64,000 bases of DNA from Ruminococcaceae bacterium UBA3903 (GTDB lineage Bacteria; Bacillota; Clostridia; Oscillospirales; Acutalibacteraceae): the NCBI GenBank assembly GCA_002391625.1, contig DGFJ01000016.1, positions 62,434-126,433 of the forward strand, in the 5' to 3' direction. The notes under the pieces were generated by a model. The model saw nothing but the letters and a program-made list of their open reading frames with translations. It was not told where the DNA came from and made no database searches. The position numbers and the translations under genes were made by a program. Shown here in pieces: positions 1 through 11,911 of this stretch (positions are counted from its first letter, which is position 1; the number at the start of each line of letters is the position of its first letter).

Positions 1-917
1 AAAACTGGACCAATCTGCAGGATGAGTTTAACTGCATATATGCGTTGGCAGATTTACACGCCATTACTGTTAGACAGAACCCCAAGGATTTTAAAAAGAA
101 TATTTTGGAGGCATACGCACTGCTGTTAGCCTGTGGTGTTGATGTTGAAAAAAGCATTTTCTTTATTCAAAGTCATGTGCATACTCATGCAGAATTAGCA
201 TGGGTGCTAAACTGTTATACACAGTTTGGCGAGCTGTCACGCATGACACAGTTTAAGGATAAATCCCAAAAACACGCTGACAACGTTAATGTTGGCTTGT
301 TTGCGTATCCGTCGTTAATGGCAGCTGACATTTTGCTGTATCAGGCCGATATGGTGCCGGTAGGGGCAGACCAAAAACAGCATCTGGAGCTTTCCCGTAA
401 TATAGCAGAAAGATTTAACGGTATATATGGTAATACATTTAAGGTGCCAGACCCATACATCCCAAAAACAGGTGCCAAAATAATGTCCCTACAGGACCCC
501 ACCAGAAAGATGAGTAAATCTGATGAAAACGTAAACAGCTTTGTAGCCGTGCTGGATAAACCAGATGTTATTATGAAAAAGTTTAAGCGTGCAGTAACAG
601 ACAGTGATGCAAGGGTGTTCTATGGTGATGGCAAGGAGGGCATAAACAACCTAATGGGTATCTATTCTTCTGTAACGGGATTAACTAACCAGCAGATAGA
701 AAAGGAGTTTGAGGGTAAAGGCTATGGCGACTTTAAGGTGGCAGTAGCTGAGGCAGTAATAGAGGAGCTGCGTCCTATTCAGGAACGCTTTGATAAATAT
801 ATTGCTGATAAAGCCTATTTAAAGGAATGCTATGACAAGGGTGCAGAGCTTGCACTGCGTTTTTCTCAACGCACATTAGACAAAGCGATGAAGAAGGTAG
901 GCTTTGTAATTAAATAG
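1..917 (+). CDS. trpS: Tryptophanyl-tRNA synthetase, 5'-truncated by window edge
   Basis: Charges tRNA-Trp with tryptophan in the cytoplasm (class I aminoacyl-tRNA synthetase). The reading frame is already open at base 3 (NWTNLQDEFNC...), so the N-terminal Rossmann part with the HIGH motif lies outside the window. Visible family signals are ALADLHAITVRQ, the SLMAADILLYQADMVPVGADQKQHLEL segment that contacts tryptophan and ATP, and the class I KMSKS loop (RKMSKSDENVNS). About 305 residues are present of a usual 330-340. A strong hairpin follows the stop codon, so it ends its own transcript before rpoB. Confidence 0.96.
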   Translation, partial: NWTNLQDEFNCIYALADLHAITVRQNPKDFKKNILEAYALLLACGVDVEKSIFFIQSHVHTHAELAWVLNCYTQFGELSRMTQFKDKSQKHADNVNVGLFAYPSLMAADILLYQADMVPVGADQKQHLELSRNIAERFNGIYGNTFKVPDPYIPKTGAKIMSLQDPTRKMSKSDENVNSFVAVLDKPDVIMKKFKRAVTDSDARVFYGDGKEGINNLMGIYSSVTGLTNQQIEKEFEGKGYGDFKVAVAEAVIEELRPIQERFDKYIADKAYLKECYDKGAELALRFSQRTLDKAMKKVGFVIK

Positions 918-932
918 CTATTATAATATACT

Positions 933-975
933 AAGGCTGTATTGGTTTGTTGACCAATACAGCCTTGCTGTTTTA
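933..975 (+). terminator. Intrinsic terminator after trpS
   Basis: A perfect 14-bp inverted repeat, AAGGCTGTATTGGT (933-946) and ACCAATACAGCCTT (953-966), has a 6-nt loop. It is followed by GCTGTTTT, a slightly offset U-rich tail. It lies 15 nt after the trpS stop. Confidence 0.8.
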
Positions 976-1025
976 AATATAGTAAATTCCAACAACCCAT
1001 CCTGGTGTTGCATCGCACCGTAAAA

Positions 1026-1063
1026 AGAAGCCTTACAGACATTTGTTAATCTGTAAGGCTTCT
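1026..1063. repeat. Stem-loop in the trpS-rpoB gap
   Basis: A 14-bp inverted repeat (AGAAGCCTTACAGA at 1026-1039 with its complement at 1050-1063) surrounds a 10-nt loop. There is no T-run on the plus side; on the minus side it would be followed by TTTTTAC. It lies upstream of the rpoB promoter, so it is not in the rpoB mRNA. It may be a second terminator or insulator. Apart from this, the previous hairpin and the promoter, nothing else is seen between 918 and 1292. Confidence 0.55.
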
Positions 1064-1108
1064 ATATTAAGAAATATTCAGTTTATTACAAAAAAAATTA
1101 AAAACAGC

Positions 1109-1137
1109 TTGACAATCCCTTGACAAAAGACTACAAT
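1109..1137 (+). promoter_or_regulatory. Sigma-A promoter of rpoBC
   Basis: TTGACA (1109-1114), a 17-bp spacer and TACAAT (1132-1137). A second TTGACA sits at 1120-1125 inside the spacer. The predicted 5' leader is about 150 nt and contains a short dyad (TATTCAC...GTGAATA, about 1168-1195) but no leader family I recognise. Confidence 0.8.
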
Positions 1138-1292
1138 AGTAAAATGCACCATAATGCCGAGGAATGCCCTATTCACATTTGTGATAGGTGAATATTAGCA
1201 CATAATTTACAAAAATGCAATAGCTTTTCGTAAAAACTTTTCTTGGCGTTTTGGATATTTGCGGATAATATTTTGAATGGAGTGATACGCCT

Positions 1293-4200
1293 ATGGTAAA
1301 TGTCAAGCCTGTTAAGCTTGGTAGAAACGAAAGGATGTCCTTTGCAAAAATCGAAGAAGTTATTGAAATGCCAAACTTAATCGAAGTGCAAAAAAAATCC
1401 TACCAATGGTTCTTGGAAACAGGACTAAAGGAAGTATTTAAGGATGTATCTGGTATTACAGATTATTCCGGTAATTTGGTATTGGATTTTGTGGACTATA
1501 CTCTGGATGTTTTAAACCCTAACTATACGGTAACCGAGTGTAAAGAACGTGACGTAACATATGCAGCACCACTAAGAGTTGTTGCACGTCTACTTAATAA
1601 GGAAAGCGGAGAAATTAAGGAGTCAAACGTATTTATGGGTGACTTCCCACTGATGACACCTAGCGGTACCTTTGTAATCAATGGTGCAGAGCGTGTTATT
1701 GTATCTCAGCTTGTTAGGTCCCCAGGCGTTTACTATAAAATGGAATACGATAAAACAGGTAAAAAACTGTTTAGTGCTACCGTTATTCCTAATAGAGGTG
1801 CTTGGCTAGAGTACGAAAATGACGTTAACGACGTTTTCTATGTTCGTATTGATAAGAACAGAAAATTACCTATCACTGTATTCATAAGAGCATTGGGCTT
1901 GGGTACTGATGCTGAAATATATGATTATTTTGGCGATGATGATAGAATCAAAGCTACAATAGAGAAGGACTCCTGTAAAAATACAGAGGAGGCTATGCTG
2001 GAGGTTTACCGCAAGCTTCGCCCTAGTGAGCCACCTACTGTTGAAAGTGCACAGACACATATTAATAATCTATTCTTTGATGCCCGCCGTTATGACATGT
2101 CAAGGGTTGGCCGTTATAAATATAACAAAAAACTTGGTATTGGTAACCGTTTGGCAGATCAAAGACTGGCAGAGCCTATTGCAAACCCTAGAACGGGCGA
2201 AGTAATGGCTATGGCAGGTGACACAGTTAATAAACAGTTAGCCATGGAAATAGAGGATGCTGGTGTATCAGTAGCCTTTGTAGAAATGGAGGATAAGGTT
2301 GTTAAGGTTGTTTCTAACGGTATGGTAGATATCAGCAAGTATGTTGATTTTGACGCCGACAAGGAGTGTGGCATTAACGAGCGTGTAAGTTTTAAGGTTC
2401 TTTGCGAAATATTAGATTCATGCGAAACAGAGGAAGAACTGAAAGAGGCTTTGATATCACGTCATGGTGACCTTATCCCTAACCATATTACTATTGACGA
2501 TATTTTCTCAACTATTAATTATATGAACAACTTAGCCTGTGGCATTGGTAATATTGATGATATCGACCATTTGGGCAATCGTCGTATTAGAAGCGTTGGC
2601 GAGCTGTTACAAAACCAGTTCAGAATTGGTTTTTCAAGATTGGAAAGAGTTATCAGAGAGCGTATGACCTTACAGGCACAGGATTTAACCAACCTGTCAC
2701 CTAACGCTTTAATTAATATTCGTCCTGTCACAGCGGCAATTAAGGAGTTCTTTGGTTCTTCTCCTTTGTCACAGTTTATGGACCAGAACAACCCTTTGGC
2801 AGAGCTGACACACAAAAGACGTTTATCAGCCCTAGGTCCAGGTGGTTTGTCCAGAGATCGTGCAGGATTTGAGGTTCGTGACGTTCACTATAGCCATTAT
2901 GGACGTATGTGTCCTATCGAAACACCTGAAGGACCTAACATCGGTTTGATATCATATTTAGCTACCTTTGCCCGTATAAACGGCTATGGCTTTATAGAAG
3001 CACCATTTAGAAAAATAGATAAAGAAACAGGTGTGGTTTCTGACAAGGTTGTTTATATGACAGCTGATGTAGAGGATAACTACGTTGTAGCACAAGCTAA
3101 CGAACCGCTTGATGAGCAGGGTCGTTTGAAAAATCAAAGAGTTAACGGACGTTACAGAGATGAGTTCGTAGAGCTTGAACGTGACCGTTTTGATTACATG
3201 GACGTATCACCAAGAATGGTTGTATCTGTAGCTACAGCTATGATTCCGTTTTTGGAAAACGATGATGCTAACCGTGCGTTGATGGGTTCTAATATGCAGC
3301 GTCAGGCTGTGCCTTTGCTGGTTACACAGTCACCTATTGTAGGTACTGGTATGGAGTACAAGGCAGGTGTTGACTCTGGTGTGTGCCTGCTGGCAGAGGA
3401 AGACGGTGTTGTTGTTAGCGTTAGTGCTGATGAAATTACTGTTAGATATGACTCTGGCAGAATACAAGACTTTGTTGTTACTAAGTTTATGCGTTCCAAC
3501 CAAGGTACCTGTATTAACCAAATTCCTGTTGTTTCTAAGGGTCAGCGTGTTGTAGCCAACGAGGTATTAGCTGATGGTCCTGCCACCAGTAATGGAGAAA
3601 TCAGTCTAGGTAAAAATGCACTGATTGGCTTTATGACATGGGAAGGCTATAACTACGAGGATGCTGTTCTTATAAATGAAAAGATTGTTCGTGACGATGT
3701 TTACACATCTATTCATATTGAAGAATATGAAACAGAAGCCAGAGATACCAAGCTAGGACCTGAGGAAATTACCAGAGATATTCCAAATGTGGGCGAGGAT
3801 ATGCTGAAGGATTTGGACGAGAGCGGAATTATCCGTATAGGTGCTGAGGTTAATGCTGGTGATATCCTAGTTGGAAAGGTTACACCAAAGGGTGAAACAG
3901 AGCTAACTGCTGAGGAGAGATTGTTAAGAGCTATCTTTGGTGAGAAAGCCAGAGAGGTTAGAGATACATCGCTGAGAGTGCCTCATGGTGAATGTGGTAT
4001 AGTGGTAGATGTTAAAGTATTTACAAGAGAAGATAGCCACGATGAGCTGCAGCCAGGTGTTAACAAGGTTGTTCGATGCTACTTAGCACAAAAGAGAAAA
4101 ATATCTGTTGGTGATAAGATGGCTGGCCGTCACGGTAACAAGGGTGTTGTTTCCAGAATATTACCTATGGAGGATATGCCGTTCCTACCTGATGGTACAC

Positions 4201-5135
4201 CGCTGGATATTGTGCTGAACCCATTGGGCGTTCCATCACGTATGAACATTGGTCAGGTGCTGGAGGTTCACTTAGGTTATGCCGCTAAAGCACTGGGCTG
4301 GAAGATTATGACACCTGTATTTGACGGTGCTCACGAGAGTGATATTTTCCAAGTTTACCATGATATAGAGGAAAAGGCTAAGAACAAGGAGCTGCCAGAG
4401 CCTGCAAGCATAAAGGATATTAACTTTACTAATTGCTTTGACAACAAGGGCATTTCCATGGAATGTAAAACAATGGTTAGGGATGGCCGTACAGGTGAGC
4501 TGTTCGACAACCCTGTTACCGTTGGTTATATGTACTATCTAAAGCTGCATCATCTTGTTGATGATAAGATTCATGCTCGTTCAACAGGCCCTTATTCACT
4601 GGTTACACAGCAGCCATTGGGCGGTAAAGCTCAGTTTGGCGGTCAGCGTTTTGGTGAGATGGAGGTTTGGGCATTGGAGGCTTACGGTGCTGCTTATACC
4701 CTTCAGGAGATTTTGACAGTTAAGTCTGATGACGTTGTAGGTCGTGTAAAGACATATGAAGCTATCGTAAAGGGACAGAACATTCCAAAGCCTGGTATCC
4801 CAGAATCCTTTAAGGTTCTTATTAAAGAACTGCAATCATTATCCTTGGACGTTCGTGTATTGGATAAGAACAATGACGAAATAGATCTAAAACAAAACTT
4901 TGATGATGATGATGACCTGCCAGTACCTGTTGCAGAGGTGTCTGAAGAGGCAGAGCAGACAGATGATGGTGAAAAGGTGTTTGATGAAGACGAGGTTATG
5001 ACTGGCGGTATGGACGGCTACTTTGTAGACGAGGATGACGACAGCGAAAATATGGTTGACGATACTGCATTTGCTGAGGAAGAAACTGATGACCTGATGG
5101 ACTTTAGCGACGGCTCAGGCAGTGACGAATATTAA
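1293..5135 (+). CDS. rpoB: DNA-directed RNA polymerase subunit beta
   Basis: Second-largest subunit of the core RNA polymerase, forming one side of the catalytic cleft. At 1280 residues it has the Firmicute form, starting near [19 protein letters not shown]. The rifampicin pocket ([19 protein letters not shown], residues 494-512) is wild type at the positions equivalent to E. coli D516, H526 and S531. The C-terminus ends in a long acidic tail, roughly the last 80 residues (many D/E). GGAG lies upstream of the ATG. rpoC follows after 18 nt. rplJL does not precede it, unlike the usual order in this phylum; the gene has its own promoter instead. Confidence 0.99.
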   Translation: MVNVKPVKLGRNERMSFAKIEEVIEMPNLIEVQKKSYQWFLETGLKEVFKDVSGITDYSGNLVLDFVDYTLDVLNPNYTVTECKERDVTYAAPLRVVARLLNKESGEIKESNVFMGDFPLMTPSGTFVINGAERVIVSQLVRSPGVYYKMEYDKTGKKLFSATVIPNRGAWLEYENDVNDVFYVRIDKNRKLPITVFIRALGLGTDAEIYDYFGDDDRIKATIEKDSCKNTEEAMLEVYRKLRPSEPPTVESAQTHINNLFFDARRYDMSRVGRYKYNKKLGIGNRLADQRLAEPIANPRTGEVMAMAGDTVNKQLAMEIEDAGVSVAFVEMEDKVVKVVSNGMVDISKYVDFDADKECGINERVSFKVLCEILDSCETEEELKEALISRHGDLIPNHITIDDIFSTINYMNNLACGIGNIDDIDHLGNRRIRSVGELLQNQFRIGFSRLERVIRERMTLQAQDLTNLSPNALINIRPVTAAIKEFFGSSPLSQFMDQNNPLAELTHKRRLSALGPGGLSRDRAGFEVRDVHYSHYGRMCPIETPEGPNIGLISYLATFARINGYGFIEAPFRKIDKETGVVSDKVVYMTADVEDNYVVAQANEPLDEQGRLKNQRVNGRYRDEFVELERDRFDYMDVSPRMVVSVATAMIPFLENDDANRALMGSNMQRQAVPLLVTQSPIVGTGMEYKAGVDSGVCLLAEEDGVVVSVSADEITVRYDSGRIQDFVVTKFMRSNQGTCINQIPVVSKGQRVVANEVLADGPATSNGEISLGKNALIGFMTWEGYNYEDAVLINEKIVRDDVYTSIHIEEYETEARDTKLGPEEITRDIPNVGEDMLKDLDESGIIRIGAEVNAGDILVGKVTPKGETELTAEERLLRAIFGEKAREVRDTSLRVPHGECGIVVDVKVFTREDSHDELQPGVNKVVRCYLAQKRKISVGDKMAGRHGNKGVVSRILPMEDMPFLPDGTPLDIVLNPLGVPSRMNIGQVLEVHLGYAAKALGWKIMTPVFDGAHESDIFQVYHDIEEKAKNKELPEPASIKDINFTNCFDNKGISMECKTMVRDGRTGELFDNPVTVGYMYYLKLHHLVDDKIHARSTGPYSLVTQQPLGGKAQFGGQRFGEMEVWALEAYGAAYTLQEILTVKSDDVVGRVKTYEAIVKGQNIPKPGIPESFKVLIKELQSLSLDVRVLDKNNDEIDLKQNFDDDDDLPVPVAEVSEEAEQTDDGEKVFDEDEVMTGGMDGYFVDEDDDSENMVDDTAFAEEETDDLMDFSDGSGSDEY

Positions 5136-5153
5136 TAGGGGAGGCAACGAATT

Positions 5154-8100
5154 ATGGAATTTAATGAATTTGCATCAATTAAAATAGGACTTGCTTCACC
5201 AGATCAGATTAGGGAATGGTCACATGGAGAGGTTAAAAAACCTGAAACCATTAACTACCGTACTCTAAAACCAGAACGTGACGGACTGTTCTGTGAACGT
5301 ATTTTTGGACCACAAAAGGACTGGGAATGTCACTGTGGTAAATATAAGAGAATCCGCTACAAGGGCAAAATTTGTGACCGTTGTGGTGTTGAGGTAACAC
5401 GTTCTAAGGTTAGACGTGAACGTATGGGACATATCGAGCTTGCCGCTCCTGTGTCACATATTTGGTACTTTAAGGGTATACCTTCCAGAATAGGCTTAAT
5501 GCTTGACATTTCACCTAGGCTTCTGGAAAAGGTTTTATACTTTGCATCATATATTGTTACAGATCCAGGTGCCGCAGAAGGCGTGCTGGCTAAACAGCAG
5601 ATATTATCTGAAAAAGATTATCGTGAAATGCGTGAAAAGTACGAAGATGATTTTGAAGCCAGCATGGGCGCAGAGGCTATTAAAAAGCTGTTGACAGAAA
5701 TTGACCTAGAAAAGCTTTCTAAGCAGTTAAAAGACGAGCTAGAGGGTGCCAGCGGTCAAAAACGTGTTCGTTTATTAAAACGTTTAGAGGTTGTAGAGGC
5801 GTTCCGTATGTCTGGCAACCGTCCTGAATGGATGATAATGGACGCAGTTCCAGTTATACCACCAGACATTCGTCCTATGGTGCAGTTGGATGGTGGACGT
5901 TTTGCAACATCTGACCTTAACGACCTATATCGTAGAGTTATTAACAGAAACAATCGTCTAAAAAGACTGCTAGAGCTGGAAGCTCCTGACATTATTATTC
6001 GTAACGAAAAGCGTATGCTGCAGGAGGCTGTAGATGCGCTGATAGATAACGGCAGACGAGGCAGACCAGTAACAGGCCCTAACAACAGAGCCTTGAAATC
6101 CTTGTCAGATATGCTAAAGGGTAAGCAGGGACGTTTCCGTCAGAACCTACTTGGTAAGCGTGTTGACTATTCTGGACGTTCAGTTATCGTTGTTGGTCCT
6201 GAACTAAAGATGTACCAGTGCGGTTTGCCAAAGGAGATGGCTTTGGAGCTGTTTAAGCCTTTTGTTATGAAGCGTTTGGTTGAAACTAAGGTTTCACAGA
6301 ACATTAAGGCTGCCAGAAAAGCTGTTGAACGAGCCAAGCCAGAGGTTTGGGACGCATTGGAGGTAGTTATTAAGGGTCATCCTGTTCTGCTAAACCGTGC
6401 TCCTACACTTCACAGACTAGGTATTCAGGCATTTGAGCCTGTACTGGTTGAGGGCAGAGCGTTAAAGCTGCATCCACTGGTTTGTACTGCATACAACGCT
6501 GACTTCGACGGTGACCAAATGGCTGTCCATGTACCTTTGTCAGCCGAGGCACAGGCGGAGGCCAGATTCCTAATGCTGGCAGCTGGCAACCTGTTGAAAC
6601 CATCTGATGGCCGCCCTGTTGCTGTTCCTACACAGGATATGATACTGGGTTCATACTATCTAACACTTGATAAGGATGGTGAACCAGGTGAGGGCAAGAT
6701 ATTCCGTAACTTTGATGAAGCGTTAATGGCATATGATGCAAAGGTTGTCAGCCTGCACGCAAAAATTAAGGTTCGCAGAACAATGACCTTTGACGGTGTA
6801 GAGCGTTCAGAGATTATAGAAACAACAGTTGGACGTATTATTTTTAACAGACCTATTCCACAGGATTTAGGATTTGTTGATAGAGGTAATCCTGAAAATC
6901 TGTTTAAGCTGGAAATTGATTTCTTGGTTGGTAAAAAACAGCTAGGTATAATTATTGATAAATGTATCCGTATTCATGGTACACAAATAACAGCTGAGGT
7001 TTTGGACTGCATTAAAGCACAGGGCTATAAGTATTCTACAATTGGTGCTATTACAGTAGCTGTATGTGACGCTGCTATTCCTCCTGCAAAGAAGGAAATA
7101 ATAGCCAATGCAGAGCTAGCAAAGGACGCTGTTACCGAGCAGTATCAGGATGGTCTTATTTCTAACGAGGAGCGTTATACTAACGTTCTGAAAATTTGGG
7201 AAAAGGCAACTAATGATGTTACCGCTGCTCTACAGGGCAATTTGGGCAGATATAACCCAATCTTTATGATGGCGGATTCTGGTGCTCGTGGTAGTATGTC
7301 ACAGATTCGTCAGCTGGCTGGTATGCGTGGCTTGATTGCCAATACATCCGGTAAAACAATCGAAATTCCAATCAGAGCTAACTATCGTGAAGGCCTAAAT
7401 ATTTTGGAATACTTTATTTCTTCTCGTGGTGCTAGAAAAGGCTTGGCAGATACAGCTCTTAGAACAGCTGACTCTGGTTACCTTACAAGACGTTTGGTTG
7501 ACGTTTCACAGGACGTTATCATTCGTGAGGAGGATTGTGGTACTAAGACTGGTATTGAAATCTTTGATATTCGTGAGGGCAAGGAGCTTATCGAGGGTAT
7601 TCATGAGCGTTTGCTGGGCAGATACCTATGTGAGGACTTTGTTGATGAGAATACAGGTGAGGTTCTTGTTTCTAAGGATACAATGATGGGCGAGAAGGAA
7701 GCCGATATTATTGTTAACAGAGGTGTTGAGCGTATTAACATTCGTTCTATCCTTGGCTGTCGTGCTAAACATGGTGTTTGTAAGAAGTGCTACGGTTCTA
7801 ATCTGGCTAATGGTATGCCTGTCACAGTTGGTGAGGCTGTTGGTATTATAGCTGCTCAGTCAATTGGCGAGCCTGGTACACAGCTGACAATGCGTACCTT
7901 CCATACAGGCGGTGTTGCTTCGGCTGAAGATATTACACAGGGTTTGCCTAGAATCGAAGAGCTGTTTGAGGGCAGAAAGCCTAAACATTTGGCTATTATC
8001 AGCGAAATCAAGGGTACTGTTCGTTTTGAAAAGATTAAAAACAATAACCACGCTGTTATATTTGATAAGGAAACAGGCGACGAGCGTTCTTATTTGATAC

Positions 8101-8720
8101 CTTTTGGTTCTCATGTTAAGGTACAGGAGGGTCAGGTTATTGAAGCTGGCGATATGATTACAGAGGGTTCAGTTAACCCACATGACGTATTGGCAATAAA
8201 GGGACCTTTGGCTGTTCAGAATTATCTAATTCAAGAGGTTCAAAAAACCTATCGTATGCAGGGTGTTGATATTAACGATAAGCATATAGAGGTTATCGTT
8301 CGTCAGATGATGAAGAAGGTTAAGATTGATGAGTCTGGTTCTACAAAGCTACTGCCAAGCTCATTGGTTGATAAGAACGACTTCTTAACAGCTAACGAGG
8401 AAATTCGTGCCCGTATGGAAAAGGGCGAAACAGACCTTCAGGAGGCTACCTGTATTCAGATGCTGCTTGGTATTACAAAGGCCTCCTTAGCCACAGACAG
8501 CTTCCTGTCTGCTGCATCATTCCAGGAAACTACCAGAGTTCTTACTGACGCTGCTATCAAGGGCAAGGTAGATCCATTGCTAGGACTGAAGGAAAACGTT
8601 ATTATCGGTAAGCTGGTACCAGCAGGTACTGGTATGCACCGTTACAGTAATGTCGAGCTGGAGGAGAACTTTGTTACTCCTGCTATGCCAGAATCTGGCG
8701 ATCAAGAATTAGAGCTTTAA
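5154..8720 (+). CDS. rpoC: DNA-directed RNA polymerase subunit beta'
   Basis: Largest catalytic subunit of RNA polymerase. The absolutely conserved NADFDGD motif that holds the catalytic Mg2+ is at residues 448-454. The N-terminal zinc ribbon uses C59, C61, C74 and C77; the second zinc site is visible as CGTK followed by [11 protein letters not shown]. Length is 1188 residues, as in Clostridia without large lineage insertions. The ribosome binding site is GGGGAGG. It is the last gene of the rpoBC transcript: a strong terminator follows. The L7Ae-like gene and rpsL that often come next are absent here. Confidence 0.99.
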   Translation: MEFNEFASIKIGLASPDQIREWSHGEVKKPETINYRTLKPERDGLFCERIFGPQKDWECHCGKYKRIRYKGKICDRCGVEVTRSKVRRERMGHIELAAPVSHIWYFKGIPSRIGLMLDISPRLLEKVLYFASYIVTDPGAAEGVLAKQQILSEKDYREMREKYEDDFEASMGAEAIKKLLTEIDLEKLSKQLKDELEGASGQKRVRLLKRLEVVEAFRMSGNRPEWMIMDAVPVIPPDIRPMVQLDGGRFATSDLNDLYRRVINRNNRLKRLLELEAPDIIIRNEKRMLQEAVDALIDNGRRGRPVTGPNNRALKSLSDMLKGKQGRFRQNLLGKRVDYSGRSVIVVGPELKMYQCGLPKEMALELFKPFVMKRLVETKVSQNIKAARKAVERAKPEVWDALEVVIKGHPVLLNRAPTLHRLGIQAFEPVLVEGRALKLHPLVCTAYNADFDGDQMAVHVPLSAEAQAEARFLMLAAGNLLKPSDGRPVAVPTQDMILGSYYLTLDKDGEPGEGKIFRNFDEALMAYDAKVVSLHAKIKVRRTMTFDGVERSEIIETTVGRIIFNRPIPQDLGFVDRGNPENLFKLEIDFLVGKKQLGIIIDKCIRIHGTQITAEVLDCIKAQGYKYSTIGAITVAVCDAAIPPAKKEIIANAELAKDAVTEQYQDGLISNEERYTNVLKIWEKATNDVTAALQGNLGRYNPIFMMADSGARGSMSQIRQLAGMRGLIANTSGKTIEIPIRANYREGLNILEYFISSRGARKGLADTALRTADSGYLTRRLVDVSQDVIIREEDCGTKTGIEIFDIREGKELIEGIHERLLGRYLCEDFVDENTGEVLVSKDTMMGEKEADIIVNRGVERINIRSILGCRAKHGVCKKCYGSNLANGMPVTVGEAVGIIAAQSIGEPGTQLTMRTFHTGGVASAEDITQGLPRIEELFEGRKPKHLAIISEIKGTVRFEKIKNNNHAVIFDKETGDERSYLIPFGSHVKVQEGQVIEAGDMITEGSVNPHDVLAIKGPLAVQNYLIQEVQKTYRMQGVDINDKHIEVIVRQMMKKVKIDESGSTKLLPSSLVDKNDFLTANEEIRARMEKGETDLQEATCIQMLLGITKASLATDSFLSAASFQETTRVLTDAAIKGKVDPLLGLKENVIIGKLVPAGTGMHRYSNVELEENFVTPAMPESGDQELEL

Positions 8721-8738
8721 CTTAATCTTATTTAATAC

Positions 8739-8774
8739 AAAAAGCAGAAGTCCCAACAGGACTTCTGCTTTTTT
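8739..8774 (+). terminator. Intrinsic terminator after rpoC
   Basis: A 15-bp stem, AAAAAGCAGAAGTCC (8739-8753) and its complement (8759-8773), with a 5-nt loop and a run of six T at the 3' side. It closes the rpoBC unit. Confidence 0.92.
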
Positions 8775-8826
8775 AAAGAGTACATATTGCGGATTAAATG
8801 GTTTCTCTTTTAGTATGAGGTGTTTT

Positions 8827-9462
8827 ATGGATAATAATAATTACAATAATGAACAAAATACATTTAATCAAAAGGTTAACTGTAATTGTCAGAACAGCAC
8901 ACAGCTTGGTAATCAAAAACAATATATTCCAAATAATATGTTTTATGTCAATGGTCAGGCAATGTATGTTCCTGGGCCACCACGCAAGAAATCAAATAAA
9001 AAATTAATTATAATTGTTGTTTCGGTGTTGATTGCATTTTTGCTGTTGATGGGAATAGGTATTTTTGCAGTAGTTAATGTTGTTGTTAGCAGTATGAATA
9101 CACCAGTATACCAGCTGCCTAACGATGATATACCATCTATTGGTTCTGTTGTACCAGATGCACCAGGGGTCAGTAGCTTTAATAGCGATTACGATTTTGA
9201 TTATGCTAGATTGACGTATAAATACAGTGGTTCAGATGATGTAAAATGGCAGCTGTCAGAATATATTGCCTACTTGGTTAAATCAGAAGACTTTAAAATT
9301 ATAGGCAGTGACAATATTGTCCAAGGCTCAATGGGTAATATATCTCTAAGCCGAGATTCTTCTGAAAGTGGTTATGTGGTGCTAATCTTAATAGACTATG
9401 TGCCAAATGGCTATACTATAACGTTAAGCAGCTTCATAGACTCTGCTGCTGACTATGATTAA
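8827..9462 (+). CDS. Small single-pass membrane protein, function unknown
   Basis: I do not recognise a family. The ATG at 8827 is chosen over an in-frame ATG at 8815 because GAGGTG sits just before it; this gives 211 residues. The first 50 residues are very rich in Asn and Gln with a CNCQN patch, followed by a proline-basic stretch (GPPRKKSNKK). A transmembrane helix follows at about residues 57-80 (IIIVVSVLIAFLLLMGIGIF), then an outside domain of about 130 residues with acidic and aromatic composition. This suggests a type II-like membrane anchor. It is separated from rpoC by a terminator and stands alone. Confidence 0.8.
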   Translation: MDNNNYNNEQNTFNQKVNCNCQNSTQLGNQKQYIPNNMFYVNGQAMYVPGPPRKKSNKKLIIIVVSVLIAFLLLMGIGIFAVVNVVVSSMNTPVYQLPNDDIPSIGSVVPDAPGVSSFNSDYDFDYARLTYKYSGSDDVKWQLSEYIAYLVKSEDFKIIGSDNIVQGSMGNISLSRDSSESGYVVLILIDYVPNGYTITLSSFIDSAADYD

Positions 9463-9630
9463 TGTGCATAGATGAAAAATAAAGGCTGTACACTAAGCTG
9501 AAAAAATGAATACTGATTGCTTTTTGGCAGAGCTTTATTTTATGAGGTTAGGCTGAGCTTTTATAGGGCGGTGATTAGTATTTTTGCAATGAGTAAATTT
9601 GCTTTCATCATAACATTTTTATTGGAAACT

Positions 9631-9677
9631 AAAAAGGCATATTACAGCATGAAAAACAGCTGTAATATGCCTTTTGC
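9631..9677 (-). terminator. Intrinsic terminator of the murI-DUF1934-argS operon
   Basis: A 17-bp inverted repeat (AAAAGGCATATTACAGC at 9632-9648, complement at 9659-9675). On the minus strand the stem is followed by TTTTT. It lies 20 nt beyond the argS stop. No other feature is seen between 9463 and 9631. Confidence 0.85.
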
Positions 9678-9695
9678 TTTGTATACTATATGTGA

Positions 9696-11441
9696 TTACA
9701 TACTTTCAGGTGCAGTAATTTTTAACATTGTCAGCACGTTTTTAATAACGGATTTAATAGCAAGACATAAGCTTAGACGTGCTTGTGTTAAGCTTTTGTC
9801 CTCACCCTTTACTCGGCAGGCATTGTAAAATTTATGGAACAGGGTTGCCAGCTGTAAAACGTAGCGTGTAACCTTTGTTGGGTCATAATCCTTGGCGGCA
9901 GAGATGATTTCGTTTGTATAGTCTGCCAAATGATGTATAAGCTCACGCTCCTCTGGTGCAGTTAACAAGGCTAGTTCAGCGTCATTACAGTGGCGAGGGG
10001 CTATGCCGTCAGCCTGCAGTGACTTAATAATACTGCAAATTCTGGCATATGCATATTGTACATAGTAAACAGGGTTTTGAGAATCCTCTGTAACCGCTAA
10101 GGTTAGGTCAAAATCCATTTGTGTGTTGGCTTCACGCATATTAAATAGAAAACGTGCTGCATCTACAGGCACTTCGTCTAAAAGGTCAGCCAGCTGTATT
10201 GCTTTACCTGTACGCTTACTCATTTTAACCGGCTTGTTGTCACGCACTAAGCGTACCAGCTGCATTAGCACAACGTCAAGCTTATCGCCCTCTAAGCCTA
10301 CTGCGTTTATAGCACCCTTCATACGTGCTACATGGCCATGGTGGTCAGCGCCCCATACATCTATACAGGTAGTGTAGCCACGTTTTTCAAACTTGTTGCG
10401 GTGATATGCAATGTCTGCCGCAAAGTATGTTGGACTGCCATTTTGACGGATAAGTACATCATCCTTTAGCTCCAGCTTGTCAATGTAGTCTTGACTTTTG
10501 CCATCAGCCAACAGCATTTTAGTTTGTACGTCTATATTTTTATACCATAAGGCACCATCCTTTTCATAGGTCATGCCCTTGTTTTTCAGTATATCTATGG
10601 TTTCGGTTACATAGCCACTGCTGTGCAGCTCACTTTCAAAAAACCACTTGTCATATTCAATGCGATACTTTTTCATATCATTTTGCATCTTTGTAATGTT
10701 CCTTGGCAAAGCAAAGTCTACCAAAGCCTTTTTACGCTCTGTTGATGATAGGCTTAACAGGTTATCTCCAAATGTATCAGCGTATTCCTTGGCACGCACC
10801 ATGATGTCAGCACCCTGATAGCCATCCTCTGGAAATTCTACTGCAGCTTCACCCTTGTAAAGCTGTAGGTATCGTGCTTCTAGTGACATTGCAAATTTTT
10901 CTATCTGATTGCCTGCATCATTTACATAAAACTCACGCCATACGTTATAGCCAGCGGCATCCAGAACTGCCGCTAAGCAATCACCTAAAGCACCACCACG
11001 GGCGTTACCCATGTGCATAGGGCCAGTAGGGTTAGCAGATACAAATTCTACCATAACCTTTTTACCTTGCCCAAAGCTGCTCCTACCGTAGCTGTCACCG
11101 CTTTCTTCAATATCCTTAATAACATCACTGTAATAGCGGCCTTTTAGGAAAAAGTTTATAAAGCCTGGGCCAGCGGTTTCAAAGCGTTCAATATATGTGC
11201 CTTCTAGGGTCAGGTTAGCTGTAATGGCTTGTGCTATTTTAAAGGGTGGCATTTTAAAAGCCTTTGCACACGCCATAGCTGCATTAGTAGCTAAATCACC
11301 ATGTGAACGGTCAGCTGGTGTTTCAATTACAAAGTCTGGGGCTTGTGCATCACCCAGCTGTCCCTTTTCCTTGGCAGTGTCAATGGCATTTAATATTGCC
11401 AGCCTTAATCCATCTACTGCGTTTTGTGCTATATTTGACAT
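9696..11441 (-). CDS. argS: Arginyl-tRNA synthetase
   Basis: Attaches arginine to tRNA-Arg (class I synthetase, cytoplasm). The HIGH-type signature reads ANPTGPMHMGNARGGALGD and the KMSKS-type loop reads VKMSKRTGKAI. The N-terminal Add1-like domain and the C-terminal helical anticodon domain are both present; 581 residues is normal. Its Shine-Dalgarno (AAAGGACGG) lies inside the last codons of the upstream DUF1934 gene, with 2 nt between the genes, implying translational coupling. The DUF1934-argS pairing is also found in Bacillus subtilis (ywiB-argS). Confidence 0.97.
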   Translation of the reverse strand: MSNIAQNAVDGLRLAILNAIDTAKEKGQLGDAQAPDFVIETPADRSHGDLATNAAMACAKAFKMPPFKIAQAITANLTLEGTYIERFETAGPGFINFFLKGRYYSDVIKDIEESGDSYGRSSFGQGKKVMVEFVSANPTGPMHMGNARGGALGDCLAAVLDAAGYNVWREFYVNDAGNQIEKFAMSLEARYLQLYKGEAAVEFPEDGYQGADIMVRAKEYADTFGDNLLSLSSTERKKALVDFALPRNITKMQNDMKKYRIEYDKWFFESELHSSGYVTETIDILKNKGMTYEKDGALWYKNIDVQTKMLLADGKSQDYIDKLELKDDVLIRQNGSPTYFAADIAYHRNKFEKRGYTTCIDVWGADHHGHVARMKGAINAVGLEGDKLDVVLMQLVRLVRDNKPVKMSKRTGKAIQLADLLDEVPVDAARFLFNMREANTQMDFDLTLAVTEDSQNPVYYVQYAYARICSIIKSLQADGIAPRHCNDAELALLTAPEERELIHHLADYTNEIISAAKDYDPTKVTRYVLQLATLFHKFYNACRVKGEDKSLTQARLSLCLAIKSVIKNVLTMLKITAPESM

Positions 11442-11443
11442 AG

Positions 11444-11902
11444 TTATATTCCGTCCTTTTCCATATAATTATCTGTCTGTGCTTTTTTTAAAGAAATTTT
11501 TATTTCGTTTTCGCTTACAAGGTCAGAGTTAAAGTCTACTGTATATCCTAACTCTAATACTCCACCGTTTTTATCTATGTTAATATTCATCTTGTTTGTG
11601 AATATGCCAATCATTAAATCCCCTGCAACAGTGGCGTAATGACATTGGTGTCGTCGGTCACGTTCCAAAATCAGTTTAGAATTGTATGTGCCTGTACGAG
11701 TAATAGTTACTCTATTGTCACCCTCAATTTTCACTATTGATGTGTGCTTATTGTCAGGATCTTCTGTGTCGTACTCTTTATATGTTATATATCTGCCTGT
11801 GGATTTTTCTGTATAATGACCAAGTGTTGTAACTGTTACGGTGTCATTATCCTTTTCAAAGTTTTGTTTTCCTACGATGTCTATTATATAATCCTGTATC
11901 AT
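11444..11902 (-). CDS. DUF1934 (YwiB-like) beta-barrel protein
   Basis: 152-residue cytoplasmic protein, almost all beta-strand in appearance, with repeated Thr/Tyr/Lys strands and a central NSKLILERDRRHQCHYATVAG segment. Length and position directly upstream of argS match the YwiB/DUF1934 family (calycin-like barrel, function not established). No signal peptide or membrane segment. It is preceded by AAGGGTAAATA and sits 9 nt after murI, as the middle gene of a three-gene operon. Confidence 0.85.
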   Translation of the reverse strand: MIQDYIIDIVGKQNFEKDNDTVTVTTLGHYTEKSTGRYITYKEYDTEDPDNKHTSIVKIEGDNRVTITRTGTYNSKLILERDRRHQCHYATVAGDLMIGIFTNKMNINIDKNGGVLELGYTVDFNSDLVSENEIKISLKKAQTDNYMEKDGI

Positions 11903-11911
11903 TATTTACCC

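Noticed and set aside
2763..2828. Possible rifampicin resistance in rpoB
   Set aside because: Residues equivalent to E. coli D516, H526 and S531 are all the sensitive type.
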